DNA of 61,767 nucleotides from DATEJJ01 sp039649115 (GTDB lineage Bacteria > Actinomycetota > Actinomycetes > Mycobacteriales > Micromonosporaceae), in the NCBI GenBank assembly GCA_039649115.1, contig JBBWZQ010000161.1:1-61767 (forward strand). The letters are read 5' to 3'. Positions 33,103 to 41,959 of the stretch are shown here, in pieces (the stretch's first letter is position 1; every line of letters begins with the position of its first letter). The position numbers and the translations under genes are program-made. The notes beneath the pieces were generated by a model. The model saw only the letters and a list, made by a program, of their open reading frames with translations, was not told where the DNA came from and ran no database searches.

Positions 33103-34263
33103 GTGCTCGCCGTACTCGCTCCGGGCCAGGGTTCGCAGAAGCCTGGCTTCCTGACACCATGGCTGGACGTGTCCGGCGCCGAGACCCGGCTGCGCTGGTG
33201 GTCCGCGCTGGCCGGCCTCGATCTGGTGCACCTCGGCAGCACCGCCGGCGCGGAGGAGATCAAGGACACCGCGCGCACCCAGCCCCTGCTCGTGGCCGCC
33301 ACGCTGCTGGCCGCCGACCACCTCCCCATGTACGACGCCGGGCTGGTCGCCGGGCACAGCGTCGGCGAACTGGCGGCCGCCGCGCTGGCCGGGGTGCTCA
33401 CCCCGGAGGCGGCGATCACGCTGGCCGGGGTGCGCGGGCGGGAGATGGCCGCCGCGTGCGCGCTGGAGCCCACCGGCATGGTGGCGGTACTCGGCGGCGA
33501 CCAGGACGAGGTGCTCGCCGCGATCGAGGGCGCGGGCCTGCACCCCGCCAACCGCAACGGCGCCGGGCAGATCGTCGCCGCCGGGCCGGCGGAGAACCTG
33601 GAGAAGTTCACCGCCGCACCGCCGGCGAAGGCGCGGGTGATCAGGCTGAAGGTGGCCGGCGCGTTCCACACGCCACACATGGCACCGGCCGAGCGGGCCC
33701 TGTCGGCCATCGCCGGTGGCCTGTCCCCCGCCGATCCCACGAAGATCCTGCTGTCCAACCTGGACGGCACCGCGGTGACCACCGGCCGCGAGGTGGTACT
33801 CCGCCTGGTGCGGCAGGTCACCACGTCGGTGCGGTGGGACCTGTGCATGCAGACCATGGGGCACATCGGGGTGACCGCGATCATCGAGCTGCCCCCGGCC
33901 GGTACCCTCGCCGGCCTCGCCAGGCGGGCGCTGCCCGGCGTCGAGATCGTCACCGTGAACACGCCGGACGACCTCGCCGCCGCCCGTGACCTGGTGGCCC
34001 GGCACGGGGTGCCGCCGGGCGCCGAGCCCACCCCGCAGTTCCGCGTGGTGGTGTCCGCCGCGGCCGGCAACTTCCTGCCCGCGAACGGCCTCGGCGAAGG
34101 CGACGAGGTGCGTGCCGGCCAGCTCATCGGCCAGGTGAGCACCAGGCAGGGCCCGGTCGACGTGGCCGCGCACGAGTCCGGGGTGCTCACCGAATGGCTC
34201 GCCCACCTCGACGACCCGGTCGCACCGGGACAGCCGCTCGCTCGCATCGGAGGACACCTTTGA
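33103..34263 (+). CDS. fabD: Malonyl-CoA:ACP transacylase with C-terminal biotinyl/lipoyl-like domain
   Basis: 386 residues from GTG 33103. Residues 1-300 are a FabD: GQGSQKPGF, catalytic Ser86 in GHSVGE, His189 in AFHTPHM. It loads malonyl groups onto AcpP. Residues 313-386 (starting FRVVVSAAAGNFLP) look like two beta-hairpin halves of a biotinyl/lipoyl barrel: GEGDEVRAGQLIGQV and HESGVLTEWLAHLDDPV with APGQPLARI. The modified lysine between two methionines is not seen. Typical FabD is about 310 residues, so this extension is unusual. fabH starts within the stop (TTGA). Confidence 0.92.
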   Translation: MLAVLAPGQGSQKPGFLTPWLDVSGAETRLRWWSALAGLDLVHLGSTAGAEEIKDTARTQPLLVAATLLAADHLPMYDAGLVAGHSVGELAAAALAGVLTPEAAITLAGVRGREMAAACALEPTGMVAVLGGDQDEVLAAIEGAGLHPANRNGAGQIVAAGPAENLEKFTAAPPAKARVIRLKVAGAFHTPHMAPAERALSAIAGGLSPADPTKILLSNLDGTAVTTGREVVLRLVRQVTTSVRWDLCMQTMGHIGVTAIIELPPAGTLAGLARRALPGVEIVTVNTPDDLAAARDLVARHGVPPGAEPTPQFRVVVSAAAGNFLPANGLGEGDEVRAGQLIGQVSTRQGPVDVAAHESGVLTEWLAHLDDPVAPGQPLARIGGHL

Positions 34264-35210
34264 CGGCCACCGGTTCCAAGATCGTCTCTGTCGGCCACTA
34301 CCAGCCGGCCCGGGTACTGACCAACGCCGACCTCGCCGAGATGGTCGACACGAGCGATGAGTGGATCCGTGACCGGGTCGGCATCGTGACCCGGCGCATC
34401 GCCGACAGCGAGACGGTCGCGGACATGGCCACCGCCGCCGCCGGAAAGGCGCTGGCCAACTCCGGCCTCGCCGCCGCCGACATCGACCTGATCACGGTCG
34501 CCACCTGCTCCTCGGTCGACCGGTGCCCCAACGTGGCCACCCGGGTGGCGGCCAAGCTGGGCATCCCGGCGCCGGCCGCGTACGACCTGAACACCGCGTG
34601 CTCCGGCTTCGAGTACGCACTGGCCACTGTGGACCACGCGATCCGGGCCGGTGCCGCCCGCAACGCGATCGTCATCGGTGCCGAGAAGCTCTCCGACGTC
34701 ACCGACTGGACCGACCGCAGCTCGTGCGTGCTGTTCGGCGACGGCGCGGGCGCCGCGGTCGTCTCGCCGGTGGCCGAGGGCGAGGAGCCGGGCATCGGCC
34801 CGGTGCTGTGGGGCTCGGCGCCGGACCGCGGCGACGTGCTGACCATCGAGGGTTGGCGCCCGTACATCGTGCAGAACGGCCAGGCGGTGTTCCGGTGGGC
34901 CGTCGGCCAGCTGCCGGCGCTCGCCGAGCGCGCCTGCGCCGCCGCCGGTATCGCGCCGAAGGATCTCGCCGCGTTCGTCCCGCACCAGGCCAACCTGCGT
35001 ATCATCGAGCCGCTGGCCCGCAAGCTGGGCCTGACGGACACGCTGGTGGCCAAGGACATCGTGGAGTCCGGCAACACCTCGGCGGCCAGCGTGCCGCTGG
35101 CCCTGTCCAAGCTGGTGGAGCGGCGCGAGGTGCCCTCGGGCGCGCCGGTGCTGCTCTTCGGCTTCGGCGGCGGCCTCACCTACGCCGGGCAGGTCGTGCG
35201 CTGCCCCTGA
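34260..35210 (+). CDS. fabH: 3-oxoacyl-ACP synthase III
   Basis: 316 residues from TTG 34260, overlapping the fabD stop as TTGA with GGAGG six bases upstream; no better start exists. Cys114 in NTACSG, His242 in FVPHQAN and Asn272 in SGNTS form the catalytic triad. It condenses acyl-CoA primers with malonyl-ACP and so starts each fatty-acid chain, the point where branched or straight starters are chosen. Length and order match the family. Confidence 0.96.
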   Translation: MTATGSKIVSVGHYQPARVLTNADLAEMVDTSDEWIRDRVGIVTRRIADSETVADMATAAAGKALANSGLAAADIDLITVATCSSVDRCPNVATRVAAKLGIPAPAAYDLNTACSGFEYALATVDHAIRAGAARNAIVIGAEKLSDVTDWTDRSSCVLFGDGAGAAVVSPVAEGEEPGIGPVLWGSAPDRGDVLTIEGWRPYIVQNGQAVFRWAVGQLPALAERACAAAGIAPKDLAAFVPHQANLRIIEPLARKLGLTDTLVAKDIVESGNTSAASVPLALSKLVERREVPSGAPVLLFGFGGGLTYAGQVVRCP

Positions 35211-35291
35211 CGGGCGCCCGGTCCCCGGTCGGCGGCGCCCAGCCGCACAATCCAGAAGAACCGATCCCACCAACGAGAGGAATACGATTCC

Positions 35292-35537
35292 ATGACGACC
35301 CGCGACGAGATCACCGCCGGCCTCGCCGAGATCCTCGAGGAGGTCGCCGGCGTGAACCCGGACGACGTCGCCGAGGGCAAGTCGTTCACCGATGACCTGG
35401 ACGTCGACTCGCTCTCGATGGTCGAGGTCGTGGTGGCCGCCGAGGAGAAGTTCGGTGTCAAGATCCCGGACGACGAGGTGCAGAACCTCAAGACCGTCGG
35501 GGACGCTGTCTCGTACATCCAGAAAGCGTCCGCGTAG
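35292..35537 (+). CDS. acpP: Acyl carrier protein
   Basis: 81 residues, ATG with GAGAGGA nine bases upstream. The phosphopantetheine site is Ser40 in DLDVDSLSM. It carries growing acyl chains between FabH, FabF and the reducing enzymes. Four-helix acidic protein of normal size. Confidence 0.97.
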   Translation: MTTRDEITAGLAEILEEVAGVNPDDVAEGKSFTDDLDVDSLSMVEVVVAAEEKFGVKIPDDEVQNLKTVGDAVSYIQKASA

Positions 35538-35570
35538 GTCGAGCAGGCAGCGTCAGCGAGAGGCAGTCGA

Positions 35571-36797
35571 GTGAGCCGTCCCGAGGTACTCGTCACCGGG
35601 ATGGGCGCCACCACCCCCCTCGGCGGGGACGCGGCGTCCACCTGGGAGTCGATGGTCGCCGGCCGCTCCGGGGTGAGTGCGCTCACCCAGGAGTGGGCCG
35701 CGAACCTACCGGTACGCATCGCGGCGCAGCTGATGGTCGAGCCGTCCGAGGTGCTCGACCGGGTCAAGCTGCGCCGGCTGGACCGCGCCGAGGCGACCGC
35801 GCTCATCGCCGCGCACCAGGCGTGGGCCGATGCGGGGCTGGCCGGCTCCGGGCTGGAGCCGGAGCGGCTGGCGGTCGTCGTCGGCACCGGGATCGGTGGC
35901 GCGCAGACCCTGCTCAACCAGGACGACATCCTGGAGGCGTCCGGACCGCGCCGGGTCAGCCCGCACACGGTCCCGATGCTGATGCCGAACGGCCCGGCCG
36001 CCTGGGTGGGCCTGGAGCTGGGCGCGCGGGCCGGGGTGCACTGCCCGGCCAGTGCCTGCGCGACCGGCGCCGAGGCGATCTCGCTGGGACTGGACATCAT
36101 CCGCTCGGGCCGGGCGGACGTCGTGCTGGCCGGCGGTACGGAGGCGGTCGTGCACCCGCTGCCGATCGCCGGGTTCGCCGCGATGCGCGCCATGTCCACC
36201 CGCAACGACGATCCCGAGCGCGCCTCCCGCCCGTTCGACAAGGCCCGGGACGGGTTCGTGCTCGGCGAGGGCTCCGGCGTCATCGTGCTGGAGAACGCCG
36301 ACCACGCCAGGGCACGCGGTGCCCGCGCGTACGCCCGGCTGGCCGGCTCCGCCATCACCTCGGACGGGTACGACATCGTGCAGCCCGACCCGCAGGGCCG
36401 GGGCAGCGTGCGCGCCATCACCGCGGCGCTGCGCGACGCCGGGCTCGCGCCGGCCGACATCGTGCACGTCAACGCGCACGCGACCTCGACGCCGGTGGGC
36501 GACATCGCGGAGATCATCGCGCTGCGGCTCGCCGTCGGCAACCACCCGGTGCTCACCTCCACGAAGTCGATGCACGGCCACCTGCTGGGCGCGGCCGGCG
36601 CGGTCGAGTCCATCGCGACCGTCCTGGCGATCCACTACGGCGTGGTCCCGCCGACGATCAACCTGGACGACCCCGACGAGGGGCTCGACCTGGACGTGGC
36701 CGCGCACAAGGCACGCCACATGGAGATACCCGCCGCGCTGAACAACTCGTTCGGCTTCGGTGGCCACAACGCCGTCCTCGCGTTCACCCGCAGCTGA
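35571..36797 (+). CDS. fabF: 3-oxoacyl-ACP synthase II
   Basis: 408 residues from GTG 35571, preceded by GAGAGG. Active-site Cys163 (PASACATG), His303 (NAHAT) and His337 (KSMHGHLLGAAG) are the KASII triad. It elongates acyl-ACP. It is the fourth gene of the operon and is followed by accD6 after 34 bases. Confidence 0.96.
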   Translation: MSRPEVLVTGMGATTPLGGDAASTWESMVAGRSGVSALTQEWAANLPVRIAAQLMVEPSEVLDRVKLRRLDRAEATALIAAHQAWADAGLAGSGLEPERLAVVVGTGIGGAQTLLNQDDILEASGPRRVSPHTVPMLMPNGPAAWVGLELGARAGVHCPASACATGAEAISLGLDIIRSGRADVVLAGGTEAVVHPLPIAGFAAMRAMSTRNDDPERASRPFDKARDGFVLGEGSGVIVLENADHARARGARAYARLAGSAITSDGYDIVQPDPQGRGSVRAITAALRDAGLAPADIVHVNAHATSTPVGDIAEIIALRLAVGNHPVLTSTKSMHGHLLGAAGAVESIATVLAIHYGVVPPTINLDDPDEGLDLDVAAHKARHMEIPAALNNSFGFGGHNAVLAFTRS

Positions 36798-36831
36798 GCC
36801 GGCCCATGAGTAACCCCCGTTGGAGGCTGTC

Positions 36832-38253
36832 GTGACCACCACATCCGTCATCCCGGACGAGTCCACAATGGACTACCGGGATCCCGAGGCCCGGCTCCGC
36901 GCGCTGTTCGACCGCGGCTCGCTGCGGCTGCTGGTGGCGCGGGACGACTCCGGCGCGCTCTACGCGCGCGGGGAGATCGAGGGGACGCCGGCGATCGCGT
37001 ACGCCACCGACGGCACCCGGATGGGCGGCGCCCTGGGCGCGGAGGGCTGCCGGCACATCGTGGACGCGATCGACACCGCTGTCCGGGAGCGGGTACCGGT
37101 GCTGGCGCTGTGGCACTCCGGTGGCGCCCGGCTGGCCGAGGGCGTGGTCGCGCTCGACGCGGTGGGTCAGGTGTTCGCCGCGATGGTGCGCGCCTCCGGC
37201 CGGGTACCGCAGATCTCCGTGGTCCTCGGCCCGGCGGCCGGCGGCGCGGCGTACGGGCCCGCGCTGACCGACATCGTGGTGATGAGCGCCGCCGGCCGGA
37301 TCTTCGTGACCGGGCCGGAGGTGGTGCGCAGCGTCACCGGCGAGCAGGTGGACATGGAGCGGCTGGGCGGGCCGGAGACGCACGGCCGGCGCTCCGGCGT
37401 GGTCCACGTGACGACCAAGGACGACGAGTCGGCCGTCGTCGAGGCGCGGCGGCTGGCTTCGCTGCTCGGCCACCAGGGCCGGTTCTCCCCCGCCGACGTG
37501 CCCGACGGCGTCGACGGCAGCGACCTGTCCGCGCTGCTGCCCGCCGAGGCGACCCGCGCCTACGACGTGAAGCCGGTCGTGCGGGCACTGCTGGACGAGC
37601 CGGGCGTGGAACTGCACGCGAAGTGGGCACCGAACATCGTGACGACGCTGGGCCGCTTCGCGGGCCGCACCGTCGGGGTCATCGCGAACAACCCGCTGCG
37701 GCTGGGCGGCTGCCTGGACGCCGCGTCCGCGGAGAAGGCGGCCCGGTTCGTGCGGATGTGCGACTCCCTGGGGGTACCGCTGATCGTGATGGTGGACGTG
37801 CCGGGGTACCTGCCCGGCGTGGGCCAGGAGTGGGACGGCGTGGTGCGGCGCGGTGCCAAGCTGCTGCACGCCTTCGCCGAGGCGGTGGTACCCCGGGTGA
37901 CGCTCGTGACCCGCAAGGCCTACGGCGGCGCGTACATCGCGATGAACTCCCGCTCGCTGGGCGCCACGGCGGTCTACGCGTGGCCCAATGCGGAGCTGGC
38001 GGTGATGGGCGCCAGCGCGGCGGTCAACATCCTGCACCGCAAGAAGCTGGCCGCGGCGCCGCACGACCAGCGCGAGGCGCTGCGCGCCACGCTGATCGAG
38101 GAGCAGGCCCGGGTGGCCGGCGGGGTGAACCGCGCGCTGGAGGTCGGCGTGGTGGACGACGTCATCAAGCCGACCGAGACGCGGCGGCGCATCGCCGAGG
38201 CCCTCGCGAACGCTCCCGCCGCCCGCGGCGCGCACGGCAACATCCCGCTGTAA
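36832..38253 (+). CDS. accD6: Acyl-CoA carboxylase carboxyltransferase beta subunit, AccD6 type
   Basis: 473 residues from GTG 36832, with TTGGAGG six bases upstream. It has the two carboxyltransferase half-domains: WHSGGARLAEGV, GPAAGGAAYGPALTDIVVM and RSVTGEQVDM; then ANNPLRLGGCLDAASAEKAARFVRMCD and RKAYGGAYIAMNSRSLGA. It transfers CO2 from biotin to acetyl-CoA (malonyl-CoA) or propionyl-CoA. Mycobacterial AccD6 has the same length, ends in the same NIPL and follows kasB. The stop is within a 14-bp tandem repeat. Confidence 0.92.
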   Translation: MTTTSVIPDESTMDYRDPEARLRALFDRGSLRLLVARDDSGALYARGEIEGTPAIAYATDGTRMGGALGAEGCRHIVDAIDTAVRERVPVLALWHSGGARLAEGVVALDAVGQVFAAMVRASGRVPQISVVLGPAAGGAAYGPALTDIVVMSAAGRIFVTGPEVVRSVTGEQVDMERLGGPETHGRRSGVVHVTTKDDESAVVEARRLASLLGHQGRFSPADVPDGVDGSDLSALLPAEATRAYDVKPVVRALLDEPGVELHAKWAPNIVTTLGRFAGRTVGVIANNPLRLGGCLDAASAEKAARFVRMCDSLGVPLIVMVDVPGYLPGVGQEWDGVVRRGAKLLHAFAEAVVPRVTLVTRKAYGGAYIAMNSRSLGATAVYAWPNAELAVMGASAAVNILHRKKLAAAPHDQREALRATLIEEQARVAGGVNRALEVGVVDDVIKPTETRRRIAEALANAPAARGAHGNIPL

Positions 38254-38320
38254 GGGTCGGGCGGTAAGGGTCAGGCGGTAAGGGTCGGGCGGTAAGGGAT
38301 AGGCGGTAAGGGTCAGCAGG
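38251..38320. repeat. Five tandem 14-bp units between accD6 and the GH3 gene
   Basis: Units of TAAGGGTCGGGCGG or close variants start at 38251, 38265, 38279, 38293 and 38307. The accD6 stop codon TAA is the first three bases of unit 1. The GH3 stop lies in unit 5 on the minus strand. The units are not a transcription terminator by structure. Confidence 0.92.
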
Positions 38321-40019
38321 CCGACGCGGGCAGGCCGGGGACGTCCACCGGCGAGCGGCCCGCCGGCGTGGCCTTGCCCGCCAGCACCTTCGCCAGCGCG
38401 GTCATGGCCGCCTGGGTGGACGAGTAGGTGGCCACCCGCACCGGCGACGAGGTGCGCCCGAGGATGTAGGGCGTGTCCATCGCCACCGTGACCGCCGCGG
38501 TGGCGGCGAGGTCGGCTCCGGTGTCCCCGTACCCGACGAGGTGCACCTCGGTGCCGCCCCGGTCGACCACCCGGACTCCCTGGGCGCGCAGCGCGGCGGT
38601 CAGCCACGCCTTCTGCTGCGCCCGCACGCTGGCCGTCGAGACCGAGACGGCGCCGCGCACCAGCGGACCGGAGCAGGTGCCGCGCAGCACCGTCACCGCC
38701 GCCGCGGCCACCGCCGCCCCGGCCGCCTGCCGGGTGCTGCCGCCCACTGTGGACAGTCCGGACGGCTTCGGGCCCGCGGCCAGGGTCAGCTTCAGCGCGA
38801 CGATCCGGGTCACCGCCTCGACCAGCCGGGCGCGCGGCAGCCGCCCGGAGCGCAGCGCGGCGAGCAGCCCCTGCGCGGCGGCCGGCACGCTCGGCGGCAT
38901 CAGCAGCAGGTCGTTGCCGGCCAGCAGCGCGCGTACCGCCGCCTCGCCCGGCGCCCACTTCTGCGCCGGCGCCATGTTCAGCGCGTCGGTGACCACTACG
39001 CCACGGAAGCCCAGCTGCCCGCGCAGCAGGTCGATCAGCACCTTGGAGGAGAACGACCCGGCCACCCCCGGATCCACCGACCGCACGTCCAGGTGCCCTG
39101 ACATGATCAGCTGTGCCCCGGCGGCGATGCCGCTCACGAAGGGTGGCAGGTCGCCGGACTGCAGGGCGGCCCGGCTCTGCGTCAGGGACGGCAGGTTGGT
39201 GTGGCTGTCGGTCGTGGTGTGGCCGTGGCCCGGGAAGTGCTTGAGGGTGGCGGCCACGCCCGCGCCCTGCAGCCCGCGCACCGCGGCGGCCACCTGTCCC
39301 GCCACCGCGGCCGGCCGCTGCCCGAACGACCGGGACCCGATCACCCCACCGCCGCCCGGGCCCAGCACGTCGGCGTCCGGCGCGAAATCCACGTTCAGCC
39401 CGATCGCCGCCAGGTCCGCGCCGGCCGCCGCCCAGGCCGCCTGGGTCAGCGCGGCGTTGCCCGCGGCGCCCACGGCCATGCCGGAGGGCAGTTGGGTCAC
39501 CCCGGACTTGATCCGGGTCACCACGCCGTACTCCTGGTCGGTGCCGATGAGCAGCGGTAGCGCCGCGGGCAGCCGCCCGGCCGCGGCCTGCAACCCGGTG
39601 GTGAGCCGGGACACCTGTGCCGGTGACTCGACGTTCGTGGTCGGGTTGGTAGCGCCGGTCGGGTCGTCCGCACTGAAGCCGACCAGGATCAGGCCGCCGA
39701 GGCGGTACCTGGCGATCATCTGGGCCGGCGTGTCCACGCCGGCGAGCTTCCGGTTGCCGGCCGCGGAGCCGGCGGACACGCGGGTGGCGTCGTCGCCGTA
39801 GGCGTAGGCCATCAGCACCTGGCCGACCAGGTCCTCGTCCCCGAGCCGGGCGACCAGCGCCGCGGCGCGCGCGGCCGGATCCGCCGGCGCGGCCGACCCG
39901 CTCCCAGAACCAGACGGGGGTACCGGCTGGGAGCGCGCGACGGCTGGCGCGGGGCGTGCCGAGTCACATCCGGCGAGCAGAGCCAGGACGGCCAGCAGGG
40001 CGGCACAGGCGCGGCGCAT
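38313..40019 (-). CDS. GH3 lipoprotein, beta-N-acetylglucosaminidase (NagZ-like)
   Basis: 568 residues from ATG 40019. A lipoprotein signal ends in LLAGC. The GH3 barrel carries KHFPGHGHTTTDSH with Lys260-His261 and the Asp271/His273 dyad typical of NagZ-like enzymes, and nucleophile Asp345 in VVTDALNM. A C-terminal sandwich domain of about 140 residues follows. NagZ-like enzymes remove N-acetylglucosamine from peptidoglycan fragments. Being lipid-anchored it acts outside the membrane. Confidence 0.9.
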   Translation of the reverse strand: MRRACAALLAVLALLAGCDSARPAPAVARSQPVPPSGSGSGSAAPADPAARAAALVARLGDEDLVGQVLMAYAYGDDATRVSAGSAAGNRKLAGVDTPAQMIARYRLGGLILVGFSADDPTGATNPTTNVESPAQVSRLTTGLQAAAGRLPAALPLLIGTDQEYGVVTRIKSGVTQLPSGMAVGAAGNAALTQAAWAAAGADLAAIGLNVDFAPDADVLGPGGGGVIGSRSFGQRPAAVAGQVAAAVRGLQGAGVAATLKHFPGHGHTTTDSHTNLPSLTQSRAALQSGDLPPFVSGIAAGAQLIMSGHLDVRSVDPGVAGSFSSKVLIDLLRGQLGFRGVVVTDALNMAPAQKWAPGEAAVRALLAGNDLLLMPPSVPAAAQGLLAALRSGRLPRARLVEAVTRIVALKLTLAAGPKPSGLSTVGGSTRQAAGAAVAAAAVTVLRGTCSGPLVRGAVSVSTASVRAQQKAWLTAALRAQGVRVVDRGGTEVHLVGYGDTGADLAATAAVTVAMDTPYILGRTSSPVRVATYSSTQAAMTALAKVLAGKATPAGRSPVDVPGLPASAC

Positions 40020-40061
40020 CAGGCGAATCTGCCCCGCCTCACCGGCCGGGGTCAAATCACC

Positions 40062-40553
40062 TCACCCGACCTGCGTCAGCCAGGTCACCGGCGCACCGTC
40101 CCCGGCGTACCGGTACGGCTCCAGCTCCGCGTCCCAGGCCGTACCCAGTGCCTTGTCCAGCGCGTGGGCCAGCCCCTCCGGGCCGCGTGCCGCCGCCATC
40201 AGCGCGCGCAGCCGGTCCTCGCCGATCAGCACGTCACCGTTCGCGCTCATGGTCGCGCTGAACAGGCCCCGGCCGGGTACGAACATGAAGCGCTGCCCGT
40301 CCACGCCGGGACTGGGCTCCTCGGTCACCTCGAACCGGACCATCGGCCACTGGCGCAGGGCAGCCGCAAGTTCGGCGCCGGTACCCTCGCGCCCGGCCCA
40401 GCTGCACTCCGCCCGGCGAGCCGCCGGCTCCGCGGGCTGAACGGTCCAATGCAGGCTGACCGGCGCGGCGAGAACACGCGCTATCGCCCACTCGACGTGC
40501 GCGCACACGGCGAGCGGGGTCGAGTGGACATACACGACGCCACGCGTGGGCAC
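40062..40553 (-). CDS. DUF3145 family protein
   Basis: 163 residues from GTG 40553, with GGGAGGT upstream. Motifs TRGVVYVHSTPLAVCAHVEW, LHWTVQPAEP and AWDAELEPYRYAGDG match the actinobacterial DUF3145 family, which often accompanies the fab cluster. Function unknown. It sits beyond the GH3 gene on the same strand. Confidence 0.85.
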   Translation of the reverse strand: MPTRGVVYVHSTPLAVCAHVEWAIARVLAAPVSLHWTVQPAEPAARRAECSWAGREGTGAELAAALRQWPMVRFEVTEEPSPGVDGQRFMFVPGRGLFSATMSANGDVLIGEDRLRALMAAARGPEGLAHALDKALGTAWDAELEPYRYAGDGAPVTWLTQVG

Positions 40554-40847
40554 AGCTGACCTCCCCCAGTACTCCAGGTGCGTCTTCCCCTACGACCTGA
40601 AGCGAGCGGGTTGGCATCTGCCCGGTGTGTCGGTTAGTTCCCGATGTGATCTGGCCCGAAACGACGATCAATGACCTTCCGGTGTTCATGATGCCCGTGC
40701 GAATCAAGGGGCGCCAGAGATTCGCGAAAATGGCACCGAACAGATCGCCCGGCAGACCAGGTCGGCGGAGCCCTCCCCGAGGTGGGTAAACTAGCCAGGC
40801 CAAGAGTTTCGCCAGACCAGTTCCTGCCAGACCAAGGAGTCCCTCGC
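40554..40847. promoter_or_regulatory. Intergenic region with promoter for the 110-aa protein
   Basis: 294 bases. TAAACT at about 40786-40791 is a plausible -10 for the rightward gene, and AAGGAG (40833-40838) its ribosome site. A TTCGCGAAAA patch and three CAGACCA words (near 40752, 40813 and 40828) are seen. No convincing ORF. Confidence 0.35.
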
Positions 40848-41180
40848 GTGGCGAGCAACACCTCGAAGACCGCGCGCGCATCCGTCCGCGCCGGCCAGGC
40901 CGGTGCCGCCGGTGGCGCCCAGAGCGTGCTGGGCGAGTTCAAGTACCTCATCCCGCTCAACCACGGCAAGCACGCATATGTCCGCAACCTGACCAACGGC
41001 AAGACGGCCCACCTGAAGACCGACTCGGACGCGTTCGCCGAGGAGATCCGGGTGCTGGCCGGTGCCGGACACGGCCCGAAGGTGCGGGCCGAGCTGCTCG
41101 CGCTCGCCGCCACGCACCCCGGCGACGGCTGGGAGGCGACCGAGAAGCGCCTGGTCGCGGCGGGCATCTTCGAGTCCTGA
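40848..41180 (+). CDS. Conserved-looking helical protein, 110 aa, unknown
   Basis: GTG 40848 with AAGGAG eight bases upstream. After a charged N-terminus, SVLGEFKYLIPLNHGKHAYV and NLTNGKTAHLKTDSDAFAEEI suggest a compact alpha/beta protein with a C-terminal helical segment. No signal, membrane helix or known motif. It is followed by a strong hairpin terminator, so it appears to be a single-gene unit. Confidence 0.7.
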   Translation: MASNTSKTARASVRAGQAGAAGGAQSVLGEFKYLIPLNHGKHAYVRNLTNGKTAHLKTDSDAFAEEIRVLAGAGHGPKVRAELLALAATHPGDGWEATEKRLVAAGIFES

Positions 41181-41192
41181 GCGGTGTCGTGG

Positions 41193-41228
41193 TGAGGCCC
41201 CCGCAGCCGGTCGGCTGCGGGGGCCTCA
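41193..41228 (+). terminator. 17-bp perfect hairpin terminator after the 110-aa gene
   Basis: TGAGGCCCCCGCAGCCG (41193-41209) pairs perfectly with 41212-41228. In practice the loop will be four to six bases. No T-run follows. It lies 13 bases after the stop at 41180 and ends well before the dedA promoter. Confidence 0.85.
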
Positions 41229-41302
41229 GCACGACCCGGTCCGGTCCGTGCGCCGGGGAGTCCGTTTCGCCAAAGACGATCCGGGTCACGTACCGTTGCG
41301 CG

Positions 41303-41959
41303 ATGGGCGCGATATCGGACTGGCTCGGCACGCTCCCGCCGCTCCTGCTCTACCTGATGGTCGCCGGCGTCATCGGCCTGGAGAGCATGGGCATCCCGCT
41401 ACCCGGTGAGATCGCGCTGATGACCGCCGCGCTGGTCGCCGCCGGCGGGCACGCCAGCATCTGGTGGGTGGGTATCGCCGCCAGCGCGGGCGCCATCCTC
41501 GGCGACTCCATGGGCTACCTGATCGGCCGGCGCGGCGGGCGGTCGCTGCTGGCGCGGCTCGGCCGGCGCTTCCCGAACCATCTCGGCCCGAGCCAGCTGG
41601 CCGCCGCGGAGCGCGCCTTCGACCGGTGGGGCGTCTGGGCGATCTTCTTCGGGCGGTTCGTCGCGCTGCTGCGGATCGCGGCCGGCCCGCTCGCCGGGGC
41701 GCTGCGCGTGCCGTACCCGAAGTTCCTCATCGCCAACGCGAGCGGGGGCATCGTGTGGGCCGGCGGCACGGCCGCGGTCATCTACTTCGCCGGCCGCGCC
41801 GCCGAGCGCTGGCTGAAGAACTTCTCCTGGATCGCGCTGGTCGCGGCGGTGCTCTTCGGCATCGGCTCCACCCTCTTCCTGCGCTCGCGCGCCCGGCGCC
41901 GCCGTGCGCAGGAGGACGAGGCGGCCGAGTCGGACCAGTCGCAGGTCGGGGTGGTCTGA
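41303..41959 (+). CDS. DedA-family membrane protein
   Basis: 218 residues from ATG 41303. TACCGT six bases upstream suggests a leaderless mRNA; longer readings lie across the terminator. Five hydrophobic segments with ESMGIPLPGEIALMTAAL, GDSMGYLIGRRGGR and FGRFVALLRIAAGPLAG are the SNARE-associated/DedA signature. DedA proteins are linked to lipid-carrier or phospholipid transport across the membrane. A basic C-terminus follows. The stop overlaps the helicase start by one base (TGATG). Confidence 0.9.
   Translation: MGAISDWLGTLPPLLLYLMVAGVIGLESMGIPLPGEIALMTAALVAAGGHASIWWVGIAASAGAILGDSMGYLIGRRGGRSLLARLGRRFPNHLGPSQLAAAERAFDRWGVWAIFFGRFVALLRIAAGPLAGALRVPYPKFLIANASGGIVWAGGTAAVIYFAGRAAERWLKNFSWIALVAAVLFGIGSTLFLRSRARRRRAQEDEAAESDQSQVGVV

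Noticed and set aside
32979..35273. 764-codon antisense ORF opposite fabD/fabH
   Set aside because: fabD and fabH carry complete catalytic motifs; the antisense reading is a compositional shadow.
38251..38320. Tandem repeats as a CRISPR array
   Set aside because: Units are contiguous 14-mers with no spacers and no cas genes nearby.
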